64,000 nucleotides of DNA from Prochlorococcus sp. AG-402-B19 (lineage in GTDB: Bacteria; Cyanobacteriota; Cyanobacteriia; PCC-6307; Cyanobiaceae), in assembly GCA_003279615.1 (NCBI GenBank), contig QCHM01000004.1:1-64000 (forward strand), given 5' to 3'. The number at the start of each line of letters is the position of its first letter. Position 1 is the first letter of the stretch. The translations under genes were made by a program, and so were the position numbers. Below are positions 1-10,356 of this stretch, piece by piece. Under the pieces are notes generated by a model. The model was not told where the DNA came from. It searched no databases and saw only the letters and a list, made by a program, of their open reading frames with translations.

Positions 1-274
1 TTAAGTCCTTCGGCTCCCGCCATCAATAAGGGCTTCTTGAATATTTTTGAATCTTCATTGAGACTATTTATTCGCCTAGAGAGTTCTGGCAAAAGAGACT
101 CATTGGCTAGTGAAACGACTTCAGGTTGATGAGTTTCAATTTGTTTGATTACTAAATCAAGATTCTTTCCTGCTGTTAGTGCAACAATCTTGAATTGATC
201 AGGAAACTCTTCTGCAATTTGAAGGGTTTGAGTTCCAATAGATCCTGTTGAGCCTAAAACGCTTATGGCTTTCA
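1..274 (-). CDS. dxr: 1-deoxy-D-xylulose 5-phosphate reductoisomerase, N-terminal part (truncated by window edge)
   Basis: Reverse-strand translation from a GTG start reads VKAISVLGSTGSIGTQT..., the NADPH-binding N-terminus of Dxr. Confidence 0.85.
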
Positions 275-367
275 CATTGTGAAGTCAATTATGACCAGTC
301 TCCCATTTAAAGGTATAACCCAGTTATATATTTACCAGTTTCTTCTGGATTTTAATAGAGATTTATT

Positions 368-1693
368 ATGCAAGAAAGGGAACAATGGAGATCAGGACTG
401 GGATTTGCACTCGCCGCTGCAGGTAGTGCCGTAGGCCTTGGAAATCTTTGGGGCTTTGCTTATAGGTCATCGCAAGGAGGTGGACTTGCTTTTCTTATCC
501 TTTATGTATTGGTTGTTTTAGTTGTTTGCCTACCTGTCTTGGTTGCAGAGATGGTCTTGGGGAGAAGCACTGCAAGTAGTCCTTTCCTTGCTCCAATTAA
601 AGCTGCTGGAGAGAACTGGAAGCCTCTAGGTTGGTTATTTGCAATAGCTTCTTGTGGAATCCTTTCCTATTACGCAGTGATAATGGGATGGACAATTGAT
701 ACTTTCTTCCATTCCTTATTTATTGGTCTACCCTCAGATATGACTGAGGCGGGAGAATTTTTTGGTAAAATCAGCAGTGGTAATAGTGTATTTGTAGGTC
801 AAATAATCAGCTTATTATTAACTGCTTTTGTTGTTGTTGCAGGCGTACGTGGGGGTATAGAAAAACTAACAAAATGGGCTATGCCATTTTTATTTGGACT
901 GCTTTTGTTATTAGCTATTTGGGCTGCAACTTTATCTGGTGCATGGGAAGGATATACATCATTTTTACTTAAGTGGGATTCATCTCAACTTTTTGATAAA
1001 AACACAATAAGTAATGCATTTAAACAAGCTTTCTTTTCTTTAAGTTTGGGTATTGGAATTATGGTTGCCTATTCTTCATATCTAAATCGTAAAAATCATC
1101 TTCCTAAAGAAGCTTTGAGAGTTGCAACTTTGGATACTGCTGTGGGTTTACTTGCCGGGCTGATTACATTCCCAGTTGTTATGAGTTTTGGTTTGAAAGA
1201 TGTTATCAGTGAATCAACTGTTGGGACTTTATTTATTGCTCTCCCAACTGGATTTGCAAATCTTGGATTGCTTGGGAGATTGATTGCTGCTGTTTTCTTC
1301 GGATTGGCCTTTATAGCTGCTATTACCTCTTCCATTTCATTAATGGAAGTACCAGTATCTTCTTTGATGGACAGGTTGAATTGGAGTAGGAAGAAAGCCG
1401 TTTGGACTTCAACATTATTGATCTTCTTGATTGGAATACCGTCTGCTATTTCTACAGACTTTTTAGGCAAGTCCGATGCTATCTGTAATACTCTCTTGAT
1501 ATTAGGTGGTCTTCTAATTTCAATTCTTTTGGGTTGGATTGTTCCAAATCGTTATGATGAGGATCTTGCAAATTCTAATGCTAATTTAAGAGTTAGAAGG
1601 TATCTAAAGTTTATGTTGCGCTGGGTGTCTCCACCAGTTATAACTATAGGACTTTATTTAACAGTCTTATCTACAATAGAAACATTTGCTTAA
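368..1693 (+). CDS. Sodium-dependent transporter, neurotransmitter:sodium symporter (NSS) family
   Basis: 441 aa, multiple TM helices; N-terminus WRSGLGFALAAAGSAVGLGNLWGFAYRSSQGGG typical of NSS transporters. Confidence 0.9.
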   Translation: MQEREQWRSGLGFALAAAGSAVGLGNLWGFAYRSSQGGGLAFLILYVLVVLVVCLPVLVAEMVLGRSTASSPFLAPIKAAGENWKPLGWLFAIASCGILSYYAVIMGWTIDTFFHSLFIGLPSDMTEAGEFFGKISSGNSVFVGQIISLLLTAFVVVAGVRGGIEKLTKWAMPFLFGLLLLLAIWAATLSGAWEGYTSFLLKWDSSQLFDKNTISNAFKQAFFSLSLGIGIMVAYSSYLNRKNHLPKEALRVATLDTAVGLLAGLITFPVVMSFGLKDVISESTVGTLFIALPTGFANLGLLGRLIAAVFFGLAFIAAITSSISLMEVPVSSLMDRLNWSRKKAVWTSTLLIFLIGIPSAISTDFLGKSDAICNTLLILGGLLISILLGWIVPNRYDEDLANSNANLRVRRYLKFMLRWVSPPVITIGLYLTVLSTIETFA

Positions 1694-3192
1694 TCTGAAA
1701 GTTGTTTCCATTCAGTAACCCCTTTAGGTTTATCAATTAAATCAATTCCAATATTTTTCAAATCAGCTCTTATTTTATCAGCGAGTAAAAAGTCTTTATT
1801 AGCTTTTGCTAAGGATCTACTCTTGATAAGTTCTTCAATTTTATTAGTGTCAATTTCAGTATTATTTTTTGGTTTTTCTTGATTTAAATTTACTTTTAAG
1901 CCTAGAACTCCTGCTAGCTCAGATATTAGCTCCCATTTATTAATAACTTGATTTAATTCATCTTGGTTAACTTCATTAATATCTTTCTCTTTTAAGAAAT
2001 TTATTAACTTTCTAATTGGTTGAGATAGTTCAAAAATAATAGATAAAGCTCCAGATGTATTTAGATCATCATCCATATATTTTTCAAACTTAGATAATAG
2101 TTTAAATGATTCTTTATCAAGTTTTTTGTTGACAGATCTTTTTAAAGGTTTATCTAGGTTGATTTCATTTATCTCTTTAGCTTTGATTTCATAAATATGA
2201 CCGAAAGATAGGTAATTATTTAATCTTTCCCACCCTTTTGAAGCAGCTTTTAGCGCTTCCTCAGTAAAATCTAGGGGCTTTCGATAATTAGTTTGTAACA
2301 CAAAAAATCTCAAAGTCATAGGTGAAATACCTTCCTCTAATAAAGATCTAATGGTTGTAAAATTTCCTAGTGATTTACTCATCTTTTCACCCTCCACATT
2401 AACCATTCCATTGTGAAGCCAGTATTTTGCTAACTCTTTCCCATTACAGGCTTCAGATTGAGCTATTTCATTCTCATGATGAGGAAATATAAGGTCTGAT
2501 CCACCAAGGTGAATATCAATACTTTCTCCTAATTCTTGTTTAACCATTGCTGAACACTCAATATGCCATCCTGGTCTGCCATTCCCCCAAGGAGAAGAGT
2601 AACTAACCTCACCTGATTTTGACTTTTTCCATAGAGCAAAATCAAGAGAATTCTTTTTACTTTCTTTTTGATTTATTTTTAATCGCCCTGCTGCATTATT
2701 TATCTGATTCTCAATTTCTCTTCCACTAAGTTTCCCATAATTTTTATGTTTATCTACTGAAAAATAAACATCACCATTTGATGAGTAAGCTACCTTTTTT
2801 TGTTCTAATTCTTCTATGAAATTAATAATTTGATGGAGGCATTTCGTTGCTCTTGGCATGCAACTTGGTCTAAGAATGGAAAGAGTATCCATATCTTTGT
2901 GAAATTCATCAATATTTCTTTCACTTAATTCATCAGTAGAACACCCTGTCTCTTTTGCTCGTCTAATAATCTTATCATCAATATCTGTGAAATTTTGTAC
3001 GAATTTAACTTCAAATCCTTTCCATATTAAATAACGTCTTAAAACATCCCAGTTAAGATAACTTCTTGCATGACCAAGATGACAGAGATCATAAACTGTT
3101 ACTCCACAGCAATATATTTTAACTTGATTAGGATTTAGAGTGATAAAATCCTCTTTCTTTTTAGATAAGGTGTTTGTGAATTTTAAGGACAA
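1690..3192 (-). CDS. cysS: Cysteinyl-tRNA synthetase
   Basis: CCGVTVYDLCHLGHARSYLNWDVLRRYL, HHENEIAQSEA and KMSKSLGNF motifs. Confidence 0.97.
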   Translation of the reverse strand: MSLKFTNTLSKKKEDFITLNPNQVKIYCCGVTVYDLCHLGHARSYLNWDVLRRYLIWKGFEVKFVQNFTDIDDKIIRRAKETGCSTDELSERNIDEFHKDMDTLSILRPSCMPRATKCLHQIINFIEELEQKKVAYSSNGDVYFSVDKHKNYGKLSGREIENQINNAAGRLKINQKESKKNSLDFALWKKSKSGEVSYSSPWGNGRPGWHIECSAMVKQELGESIDIHLGGSDLIFPHHENEIAQSEACNGKELAKYWLHNGMVNVEGEKMSKSLGNFTTIRSLLEEGISPMTLRFFVLQTNYRKPLDFTEEALKAASKGWERLNNYLSFGHIYEIKAKEINEINLDKPLKRSVNKKLDKESFKLLSKFEKYMDDDLNTSGALSIIFELSQPIRKLINFLKEKDINEVNQDELNQVINKWELISELAGVLGLKVNLNQEKPKNNTEIDTNKIEELIKSRSLAKANKDFLLADKIRADLKNIGIDLIDKPKGVTEWKQLSD

Positions 3193-3235
3193 TTTCTTAG
3201 ATAAAAATGTGAGAAATTATTGAATTAGTTAGCAA

Positions 3236-6196
3236 CTATTTTGCCTCCATCCAATTTACTCCAACACCAGTCTCAACAATAAGAGGGACGCTAAGTTTTA
3301 CGGCGTTTTCCATAGTGCTTTTTACAAGGAGTGTTGTTTCTTCCAAATCGTTTGGATCAACTTCTAGTACTAGTTCATCATGAACTTGAAGAAGAATTTT
3401 TGCTGCTAATCCAGTCTTTCTCAAAGCAGATTGCAATTGAATCATTGCAATTTTAATGATGTCGGCACTTGATCCTTGAATAGGTGCATTTGCAGCCGCT
3501 CTTAATTGTTGTGCTTCCATCCCTGCTCTTCTTGCCGTAGTTAAATCAATTTCATCTGGTGGAGTTCCTATAAGTCTTCCAAGCCCATTTCTATTAAAAT
3601 TAAAATAACGCCTTCTCCCAAGCAAGGTTTCAACAAAACCCTGACTTAGCGCTAATCTTTCTTGATATTCAAGAAATTTAAAAACAGATGAATACCGTTC
3701 TTTGAATTTGTTTAAAAAATGTTTTGCTTCTAGCGTTGAGACGCCTGTAGATCTAGCAAATCTTTGAGCCCCCATCCCATAAATAACTCCAAAGTTAATT
3801 GTTTTACCAATTCTTCTTTCATTGTCATCAATAATATTTTTCTCAAATAAAATTTTCGCTGTTAAAGAGTGAACATCTTCGTTGTTTAAATAAGCATTTT
3901 TTAGGACTTCTTCACCTGAAAGATGTGTGAGTATACGAAGTTCAATTTGTGAATAATCTGCACTTAGAAGCTTCCAATTTTTTTGGGGAAGGAAAGCTTT
4001 TCTGATTCGCCTACTAAATTCAGTTCTTACAGGGATATTTTGCAGATTGGGATTGCTGCTACTTAATCTTCCAGTAGCTGTGACGGCTTGATTGAAATCT
4101 GTATGTACTCTTCCTGTTTCTTTTTCAATAAGCTGAGGCAATGCATCTACATAAGTATTAAGTAACTTACTTATAGTGCGATGCTCAATGATCATCTTTA
4201 CTATTGGATGGTCTGATTCAAGCTTCTCTAATACACCTGCATCTGTACTCCATCCTGTTTTCGTTTTCCTAGACTTTTTTCTATCTAAATTTAGATTCTC
4301 AAAAAGTAATTCACCTAATTGTTTAGGTGAAGAAAGGTTGAATTTCTCTCCTGCAACCTTATAAACTTCCTTCTCAATAGTATTTAATGTTTGTGTTAGT
4401 TCTAAAGATAAATCTTTTAAATAAGGTGTATCAATAATAATTCCGGTAGATTCAATTTCAGCTAATACTTCCTCAAGTGGCTGTTCTACACTTATAAGCA
4501 AGTTACTTAATCTTGAATTCTTATCTTTTAACCTTTCAATATAAATAATGGCTAATTTTCTTGTTAAATAAACGTCCATACCACAGTAAATACTTGCTGT
4601 CTTTATATCCACATAAGAGAAGTCTTCTCCTTTTTTGACAATGTCAGAAAAACTTTTTGGTCTAAATCCAAATTCTCTATACGCTATTTCATCTAAACTA
4701 TGTTTTAGCGTTGCATTAAATACATAATCAGCTAGTAAAGTATCTAGAACAACTCCATTTAATATCACCCCATGTCTTAATAAAATTAGTCTATCGTATT
4801 TTGTATTCTGAAGGGTTTTAGGATGTCCTTTGCTAGAAAACCATTTTTTAAGTGTATAGATAACCTCTTCGATATTTAATTGATTTATATGATCATTTTC
4901 TATTAAATTGTTTTCTTTTTTTCGATGTCCTATAGGTATATAAACTATATCTTTTAATTCTTTGCTAAAACAAAAACCTAAACCAACAAGCTCAGCTTTA
5001 AAAGGATTTAAACTTGTTGTCTCGGTATCAATAGCTATTGGCTCATTAGTATCTGTGCATTTCATTATTTTTGCAACAAAAATATTGAGTTCTTCTATAG
5101 TTTTTATTATTTTAGGCTCAATCTTTGGAGGTTCTGATAATTTATTTTTAGTGACCATTTCATTTGTTTTCATTTTATCGGAAGTGATAATATCTTTCTT
5201 TGCTGATGGCATAGTTGATTTTTTTGATAATCCTTCTTTAGAAAATAGTTCTTTAAAAGTTGTAACTTGCCTTAACAAACTATGTAACTCTAGCTTTTCT
5301 AAACTTTCTTTTAGTTTCGATTCATTAATACCTTCTAAGTTATGATTTATTTTTGAATTTATAGGGATTTTAATTAATATCTCTGCAAGTTTCCTTGAGA
5401 GATAGGCATTTTCTTTATCTGCTTTTAGTTTTAGCCTTACTGCTCCTTTTATGGCACCGCGTTTAGCTTTCTCGCCTTCTTTCTCAAGCTCTTGGAGCGA
5501 TTTATATACTCCATCAAGATCGTAGTTTTCACTTAAAAGATTGATTGCTGTTTTTGGGCCAACTCCTTTGACACCTGGAATATTATCTGAGCTATCCCCG
5601 GTTAAGGCTTTAAGGTCAATAACTTTGTCAGGGCTTACGCCTAGTTTCTCCTTCACTCCAGCTTCATTGATCAGTTTAGGATTTCCGCTTTTCGCATATG
5701 GACCTCCTCCCATGTACAAGACAGCTATATCTCTTTTGTCATCTACCAGTTGAAATAAGTCTCTATCTCCAGAGAGGATTCTCACACTCCAGCCTTGTTT
5801 AGCCGCTTCATTAGCAAGTGTCCCAAGCACATCATCTGCTTCATATCCTGGGGCTTTGCAGATTGAGAGATTAAGACTTTCTATTAGAATTTCTTCAAGT
5901 CGATCTAAATCCTGAAAAAATATATCTGGGGCTACATCTCGATTCGCTTTGTAGTTGGGATCTTCCTTATGTCGAAATGTTGGCTCAGGGGTATCAAATG
6001 CAATTGTGATCCCTTTTGGCTCTATTGATTTGCAATTATCAAGAAGACTTTTTAAAAATCCATAAGTAACACTTGTAGGGAAACCATCTTTTGTTGCGAG
6101 GCCTCCTTCACCTCCTTTACTAAAAGCATAGAAACTTCTAAAAGCTAAAGAATGGCCATCAATAAGTAATAAAGTCGGTTTTTTTATTTCTTGCAT
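3236..6196 (-). CDS. polA: DNA polymerase I (5' nuclease, 3'-5' exonuclease and polymerase domains)
   Basis: LLLIDGHSLAFRSFYAF, GDSSDNIPGVKGVGPKTA, DYSQIELRILTHLSGE, QVHDELVLEV. ORF opens at 6247; start at 6196 (MQEIKKP) preferred because it avoids overlap with the upstream gene. Confidence 0.97.
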   Translation of the reverse strand: MQEIKKPTLLLIDGHSLAFRSFYAFSKGGEGGLATKDGFPTSVTYGFLKSLLDNCKSIEPKGITIAFDTPEPTFRHKEDPNYKANRDVAPDIFFQDLDRLEEILIESLNLSICKAPGYEADDVLGTLANEAAKQGWSVRILSGDRDLFQLVDDKRDIAVLYMGGGPYAKSGNPKLINEAGVKEKLGVSPDKVIDLKALTGDSSDNIPGVKGVGPKTAINLLSENYDLDGVYKSLQELEKEGEKAKRGAIKGAVRLKLKADKENAYLSRKLAEILIKIPINSKINHNLEGINESKLKESLEKLELHSLLRQVTTFKELFSKEGLSKKSTMPSAKKDIITSDKMKTNEMVTKNKLSEPPKIEPKIIKTIEELNIFVAKIMKCTDTNEPIAIDTETTSLNPFKAELVGLGFCFSKELKDIVYIPIGHRKKENNLIENDHINQLNIEEVIYTLKKWFSSKGHPKTLQNTKYDRLILLRHGVILNGVVLDTLLADYVFNATLKHSLDEIAYREFGFRPKSFSDIVKKGEDFSYVDIKTASIYCGMDVYLTRKLAIIYIERLKDKNSRLSNLLISVEQPLEEVLAEIESTGIIIDTPYLKDLSLELTQTLNTIEKEVYKVAGEKFNLSSPKQLGELLFENLNLDRKKSRKTKTGWSTDAGVLEKLESDHPIVKMIIEHRTISKLLNTYVDALPQLIEKETGRVHTDFNQAVTATGRLSSSNPNLQNIPVRTEFSRRIRKAFLPQKNWKLLSADYSQIELRILTHLSGEEVLKNAYLNNEDVHSLTAKILFEKNIIDDNERRIGKTINFGVIYGMGAQRFARSTGVSTLEAKHFLNKFKERYSSVFKFLEYQERLALSQGFVETLLGRRRYFNFNRNGLGRLIGTPPDEIDLTTARRAGMEAQQLRAAANAPIQGSSADIIKIAMIQLQSALRKTGLAAKILLQVHDELVLEVDPNDLEETTLLVKSTMENAVKLSVPLIVETGVGVNWMEAK

Positions 6197-6222
6197 AAAA
6201 GACTCAGTGTAACTTTGATGTA

Positions 6223-7296
6223 TTAACTTTTTCTTTTGGTAGCCCAAGGAGGAAGATCAATAAAAACTTTCTCGCCTGGTTCTAGTCCGGATATTATTGC
6301 AGTCTTGCTACCACTGCTTGTCCCTAATTCAACTTTTCTAAATGTTGGCTGCTTGTTTTTTCCGATTATAAGAACACCAGCTGTTCCTTCTTCCGTGACA
6401 ATTGCTACTGTTGGAATAAGCGTGCTGACTTTGGTGGCACCTGTTTGAAAGGTGATATCTGAAGTCATACCTAGGCGTAAATCTTCCGGCCTACTTCTCA
6501 ACAACAACGTAACCTCAAATGAAGTTACGTTGTTGTTCTTTATTGCACTTGGAGAGATTTTGGAAACAAATGCTTTAAAGCGTCTATCAGGAAAAGCATC
6601 TACTCTGATTGTTGCTTCTTGACCGGCTTTTATTCTTCCAATATCGCTTTCAGGAACTTTCGCGATTATTTCAAGGCCTTGAGAAAGTTCAACTATTGAT
6701 GAGCTGGTTGCACCTCCCTCTCGGGAAGAAGAGGCGGAAGTTGTAGGAGTTACAAATGCCCCAGGAACTGCGTATCTACTTGTTATAACCCCCTTAAATG
6801 GTGCTCTAATATTTATCTCGTTTTCTTCGATTTCTATTTGTTTGTATTTAGCCTCACTTCTTAAAAAACGATTTTCATATTCTTCAAAGTCTTCGGAACT
6901 TATAGCTCCTTCAGTCAAAAGCATCTTTCTTCTTAGATAGCTTGCTTTTTGAGTTTCATAATTAGCTCTAAGCTCGTTAACCCTGTATTCCAAGTCTCCA
7001 AAATCCATTTTTGCAATTAGATCCCCTTCCTTGACCTTGTCTCCTTCATCTACGAAAATCTCATCAAGAATGCCTTGTCTTTTAGGACTTACATTGACAC
7101 TTTTATTTGCTTTTAATTCACCACTTGCAGTTATTAACCCAGGCAAGCTGCCGCTTTCAGCTGCGATTGTAAATTCTGTTAAGTCTCTACTAGATCTATT
7201 GACTTGTTGAAGTCTAATACTAATTCCACCAACAGTTAAAACTGAAAGTGCGATGAGGCTTATAACTTTTTTCTTTTTGAAATTTGTCCAAATCAT
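6223..7296 (-). CDS. HlyD/RND-type efflux periplasmic adaptor (membrane fusion protein)
   Basis: N-terminal TM segment; PKRQGILDEIFVDEGDKVKEGDLIAKMD biotinyl-lipoyl-like motif; IRAPFKGVITSRYAVPGAFV. Confidence 0.85.
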   Translation of the reverse strand: MIWTNFKKKKVISLIALSVLTVGGISIRLQQVNRSSRDLTEFTIAAESGSLPGLITASGELKANKSVNVSPKRQGILDEIFVDEGDKVKEGDLIAKMDFGDLEYRVNELRANYETQKASYLRRKMLLTEGAISSEDFEEYENRFLRSEAKYKQIEIEENEINIRAPFKGVITSRYAVPGAFVTPTTSASSSREGGATSSSIVELSQGLEIIAKVPESDIGRIKAGQEATIRVDAFPDRRFKAFVSKISPSAIKNNNVTSFEVTLLLRSRPEDLRLGMTSDITFQTGATKVSTLIPTVAIVTEEGTAGVLIIGKNKQPTFRKVELGTSSGSKTAIISGLEPGEKVFIDLPPWATKRKS

Positions 7297-7463
7297 TTTG
7301 TGATAATCAAGTGATCAAGGGTTTTAGATGTTTTTATGCTTTGAATAAAAAGTTCGAAAAACTTTCCTTTGGAGATTTATGAATATATTTTCGCTGTTAA
7401 TGGGCACGATTGGGGCTAATTTAGTCAAATTAATCAACTGGGGTCCTTTCAAGATCCATTTAA

Positions 7464-8555
7464 ATGCTTAAGGCCGGAATTGTTGGACTACCTAATGTTG
7501 GTAAGTCGACTTTGTTCAACGCTCTTGTCGCAAATGCGCAAGCGCAAGCAGCTAATTTCCCGTTTTGTACAATTGAACCCAATGTAGGCTCAGTTTCTGT
7601 ACCTGATCAGCGTTTGAATTTGCTTGGTGAACTCAGTCAAAGTAAGCAAATAATTCCAACTAGAATTGAGTTTGTTGATATTGCTGGTCTTGTTAAAGGA
7701 GCAAGTAAAGGCGAAGGGCTTGGAAATAAATTCTTAGCAAATATAAGAGAGGTAGATGCAATAGTGCATGTGATTAGATGCTTTAGCGATGATGATGTCA
7801 TTCATGTCTCTGGATCCGTAGATCCTTCAAGAGATATTGAAATAATAAATTTAGAACTAGCTTTATCTGATTTGAATCAAATAGAAAAGCGAAGAACAAG
7901 ATTAAAGAAACAATTAAGTACTAATAAAGAATCAAAGTTAGAAGATGATGTTTTAGAAAAATTAATTCTAGCCTTGGAGAATGAAAATCCTGTAAGAAGT
8001 GTTTTATTAACTGAGGAAGAAAAAAAATTAATTAAACCATTAGGATTATTAACTGGAAAACCTATTATTTATGCAACAAATCTTGGTGAAGATGAACTTT
8101 CAAAGGGAAATAATTTTTCAAAAGAAGTCAATAATCTTGCAACTAAAGAAGGATCTGAATGTGTCAAAATTTCAGCACAAGTTGAAGCAGAGTTAATTGA
8201 ATTGGGTGAGGAGGAAAGAGATGATTATTTAAATGGATTAGGAGTAGAAGAGGGAGGTTTAATCAGTTTAATTAAAGCTACATATCGCTTGCTGGGTTTA
8301 AGTACATATTTCACTACTGGAGAAAAAGAAACAAAAGCTTGGACTATTTCTGATGGAATGACTGCTCCTCAAGCAGCTGGTGTAATTCATACGGATTTTG
8401 AAAAGGGTTTTATTCGTGCTCAAACAATTTCATATAACAAACTACTCGAAGCTGGATCTTTGTCTGAGGCTCGAAATAAAGGTTGGCTAAGAAGTGAAGG
8501 TAAAGAATATGTAGTTAATGAGGGAGATGTTATGGAGTTTTTATTCAACGTATAG
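7464..8555 (+). CDS. ychF: Redox-regulated ATPase/GTPase YchF (Obg family)
   Basis: MLKAGIVGLPNVGKSTLFNAL; DIAGLVKGASKGEGLGNKFLANIREVDAI; C-terminal TGS-like domain. Confidence 0.96.
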   Translation: MLKAGIVGLPNVGKSTLFNALVANAQAQAANFPFCTIEPNVGSVSVPDQRLNLLGELSQSKQIIPTRIEFVDIAGLVKGASKGEGLGNKFLANIREVDAIVHVIRCFSDDDVIHVSGSVDPSRDIEIINLELALSDLNQIEKRRTRLKKQLSTNKESKLEDDVLEKLILALENENPVRSVLLTEEEKKLIKPLGLLTGKPIIYATNLGEDELSKGNNFSKEVNNLATKEGSECVKISAQVEAELIELGEEERDDYLNGLGVEEGGLISLIKATYRLLGLSTYFTTGEKETKAWTISDGMTAPQAAGVIHTDFEKGFIRAQTISYNKLLEAGSLSEARNKGWLRSEGKEYVVNEGDVMEFLFNV

Positions 8556-8617
8556 CTTACTAGTCATAGCAAGGGCTCTCAAGGGTTAGATAAAACGCTT
8601 GTCTAATCTTTGTACCT

Positions 8618-8647
8618 ACCTTTTTGAGACTGGAAAGGTTGTTTTTT
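8618..8647 (+). terminator. Rho-independent terminator downstream of ychF
   Basis: acctttttgagactggaaaggttgtttttt: 6-bp stem ACCTTT/AAAGGT followed by a T-run. Confidence 0.55.
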
Positions 8648-8687
8648 AAGACAGGGTGTCTAAACAATAAATATCTAGGTAATAAAA

Positions 8688-8702
8688 CAATAATGATTAT
8701 CG
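8688..8702. promoter_or_regulatory. Candidate Fur/Zur-family operator
   Basis: caATAATgATTATcg, imperfect palindrome resembling TGATAATnATTATCA; about 46 bp upstream of the downstream ORF start. Confidence 0.55.
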
Positions 8703-8738
8703 TTTTTATATCCGGTGTATATTATTTTACATTGATTT

Positions 8739-9536
8739 TTGTGCTGTATGGGCAGCAATACGTGGCTGATTTCAGGATCTCCAGGATGTGGTAAAACGAA
8801 TTGGATCCTTAATAATCTTAAGTCACACAAAGGTAGTTGTAGCTTTTTGCGTCTATCTGGTTACGGAGATATTGATCTACAGCAAGTAGCTTCTACAGAT
8901 ATTGACTATGCCTTTCTTAAAGATCAAATTCCTCAATTAATAGATTTATCAAGGTCCAGTGCTGACTCTATTTCGCATCAAGATGATTCTTTTATATTGA
9001 TTGAGCTCCCTCAGTTTCGAATTCCTAAAGAGCTTGGTTTGGCTGGAATTGATCCGCGCATAATCAAACAACTTTCAACTTTAAACCTCGAACCAGATAA
9101 ATACCTTCATTTTGGACGTGATAGGGAATTACCAATTAATGACACATTAAATTTCAATCAAATTGAATCATGCAGGTTCAAGCTTTATCGGAATGTTTGG
9201 GATCCACCTAGTCTGAATACCTTTTGGTTCGAGCTGGTTAATGGTGCTTATGGAGATGTTTATAGAGCTAAAGCCTTGATGAATATTCCCGATGGTAGAT
9301 CTATGTTCTTTAACTGGATTGTTAGCCAAAAAGGTTCGCAATTTATACCTCTTAATACTGTCTCACCTCCTAGTGGTAGACCTACAAGAATATCTGAACT
9401 TGTTGTTCAAGGGAAAAATCTTGACTTTGTACGAATTGAATCAACTATTCAGCTTTGTCTCTTGAATGATTCAGTTTTGGAGCTTCATCAAGCCCCTCTT
9501 AGAGATCCACAAATGCAGCCTAGTTATTCAACTTGA
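8739..9536 (+). CDS. Divergent CobW/P47K-like (G3E) P-loop protein
   Basis: Walker A LISGSPGCGKTNWIL; C-terminal half VWDPPSLNTFWFELVNGAYGDVYRAKALMNIPDGRSMFFNWIVSQ resembles a CobW C-terminal domain; no obvious CxCC motif. Start could be 8748. Confidence 0.6.
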   Translation: MCCMGSNTWLISGSPGCGKTNWILNNLKSHKGSCSFLRLSGYGDIDLQQVASTDIDYAFLKDQIPQLIDLSRSSADSISHQDDSFILIELPQFRIPKELGLAGIDPRIIKQLSTLNLEPDKYLHFGRDRELPINDTLNFNQIESCRFKLYRNVWDPPSLNTFWFELVNGAYGDVYRAKALMNIPDGRSMFFNWIVSQKGSQFIPLNTVSPPSGRPTRISELVVQGKNLDFVRIESTIQLCLLNDSVLELHQAPLRDPQMQPSYST

Positions 9537-9540
9537 CGAT

Positions 9541-10356
9541 ATGAAACACGCAGTAATTTCTTGTTTACATGCCAATCTCTCAGCAGTGGAAGCTGTGCTA
9601 GCTGATATTGATCAGCAAGAAATTGAGACCATTACATGCCTTGGCGATCTTGTTGGCTATGGTCCTCAGCCAAATGAAGTTGTTGAGCTTATTAGAGATA
9701 GGAAGATAGAAACCTGTCAGGGTTGCTGGGATGAAGACATAATTGATGGTCTTGATGCTTGTGATTGCAGCTATCCATCTCAGCTTGCAGAAAGGCGAGG
9801 GCATATGGCTCATCAATGGACAACCGAGAAGTTGACTGATGAAAACAAAGAATTTCTAGCTAGTCTTCCAACCTCGATTAGAAGAGGTAGATCGTTTTTC
9901 GTACATGGAAGTCCCAACAGTCAGCATGAGTATCTGCTTCCAGATATGGATGCATTCGCAGCATTAGAACGAGTTGAGATGAGTGGAGCCGATACTTTGT
10001 TTTGTGGTCATACTCATCTCCCATATGTACGTGAATTAGGGAATGGATCAATTCGCGTAAATATTAAAAATGCTTCCGATCGTGAAAGAGAAGATACAAG
10101 AATGACTTTACCTATTAGAAGAATTGTAAATGCTGGATCTGTCGGAGAACCTCGTCATGGAGGAGTAAATGCTACCTATGTTATTCATAACGATATAAAG
10201 AATGATGTTGAGATTAGAGAAGTTGCTTACGACATTGATCGAACATGTGAGGCAATTATTGAGGCTGGTCTACCCCATGTGTTTGCATGGCGTTTGAGGA
10301 ACGGTTTTGAATTTGCTGAACTGGCTGAAGATGCTAGCCACGTGTGTGAACGATGA
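9541..10356 (+). CDS. Calcineurin-like metallophosphoesterase
   Basis: MKHAVISCLHANLSAVEAVLADI...CLGDLVGYGPQPNEVV...FVHGSP...FCGHTHLPY...VNAGSVGEPR. The ORF-track start at 9466 overlaps the upstream CDS; start at 9541 preferred. Confidence 0.9.
   Translation: MKHAVISCLHANLSAVEAVLADIDQQEIETITCLGDLVGYGPQPNEVVELIRDRKIETCQGCWDEDIIDGLDACDCSYPSQLAERRGHMAHQWTTEKLTDENKEFLASLPTSIRRGRSFFVHGSPNSQHEYLLPDMDAFAALERVEMSGADTLFCGHTHLPYVRELGNGSIRVNIKNASDREREDTRMTLPIRRIVNAGSVGEPRHGGVNATYVIHNDIKNDVEIREVAYDIDRTCEAIIEAGLPHVFAWRLRNGFEFAELAEDASHVCER

Noticed and set aside
1096-1470. 124-aa reverse ORF inside the NSS transporter
   Set aside because: Antisense shadow of a well-supported gene; no recognisable motif
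4962-5345. 127-aa forward ORF antisense to polA
   Set aside because: Shadow ORF; low-complexity Ser/Ile/Phe-rich composition expected from the reverse of an AT-rich gene
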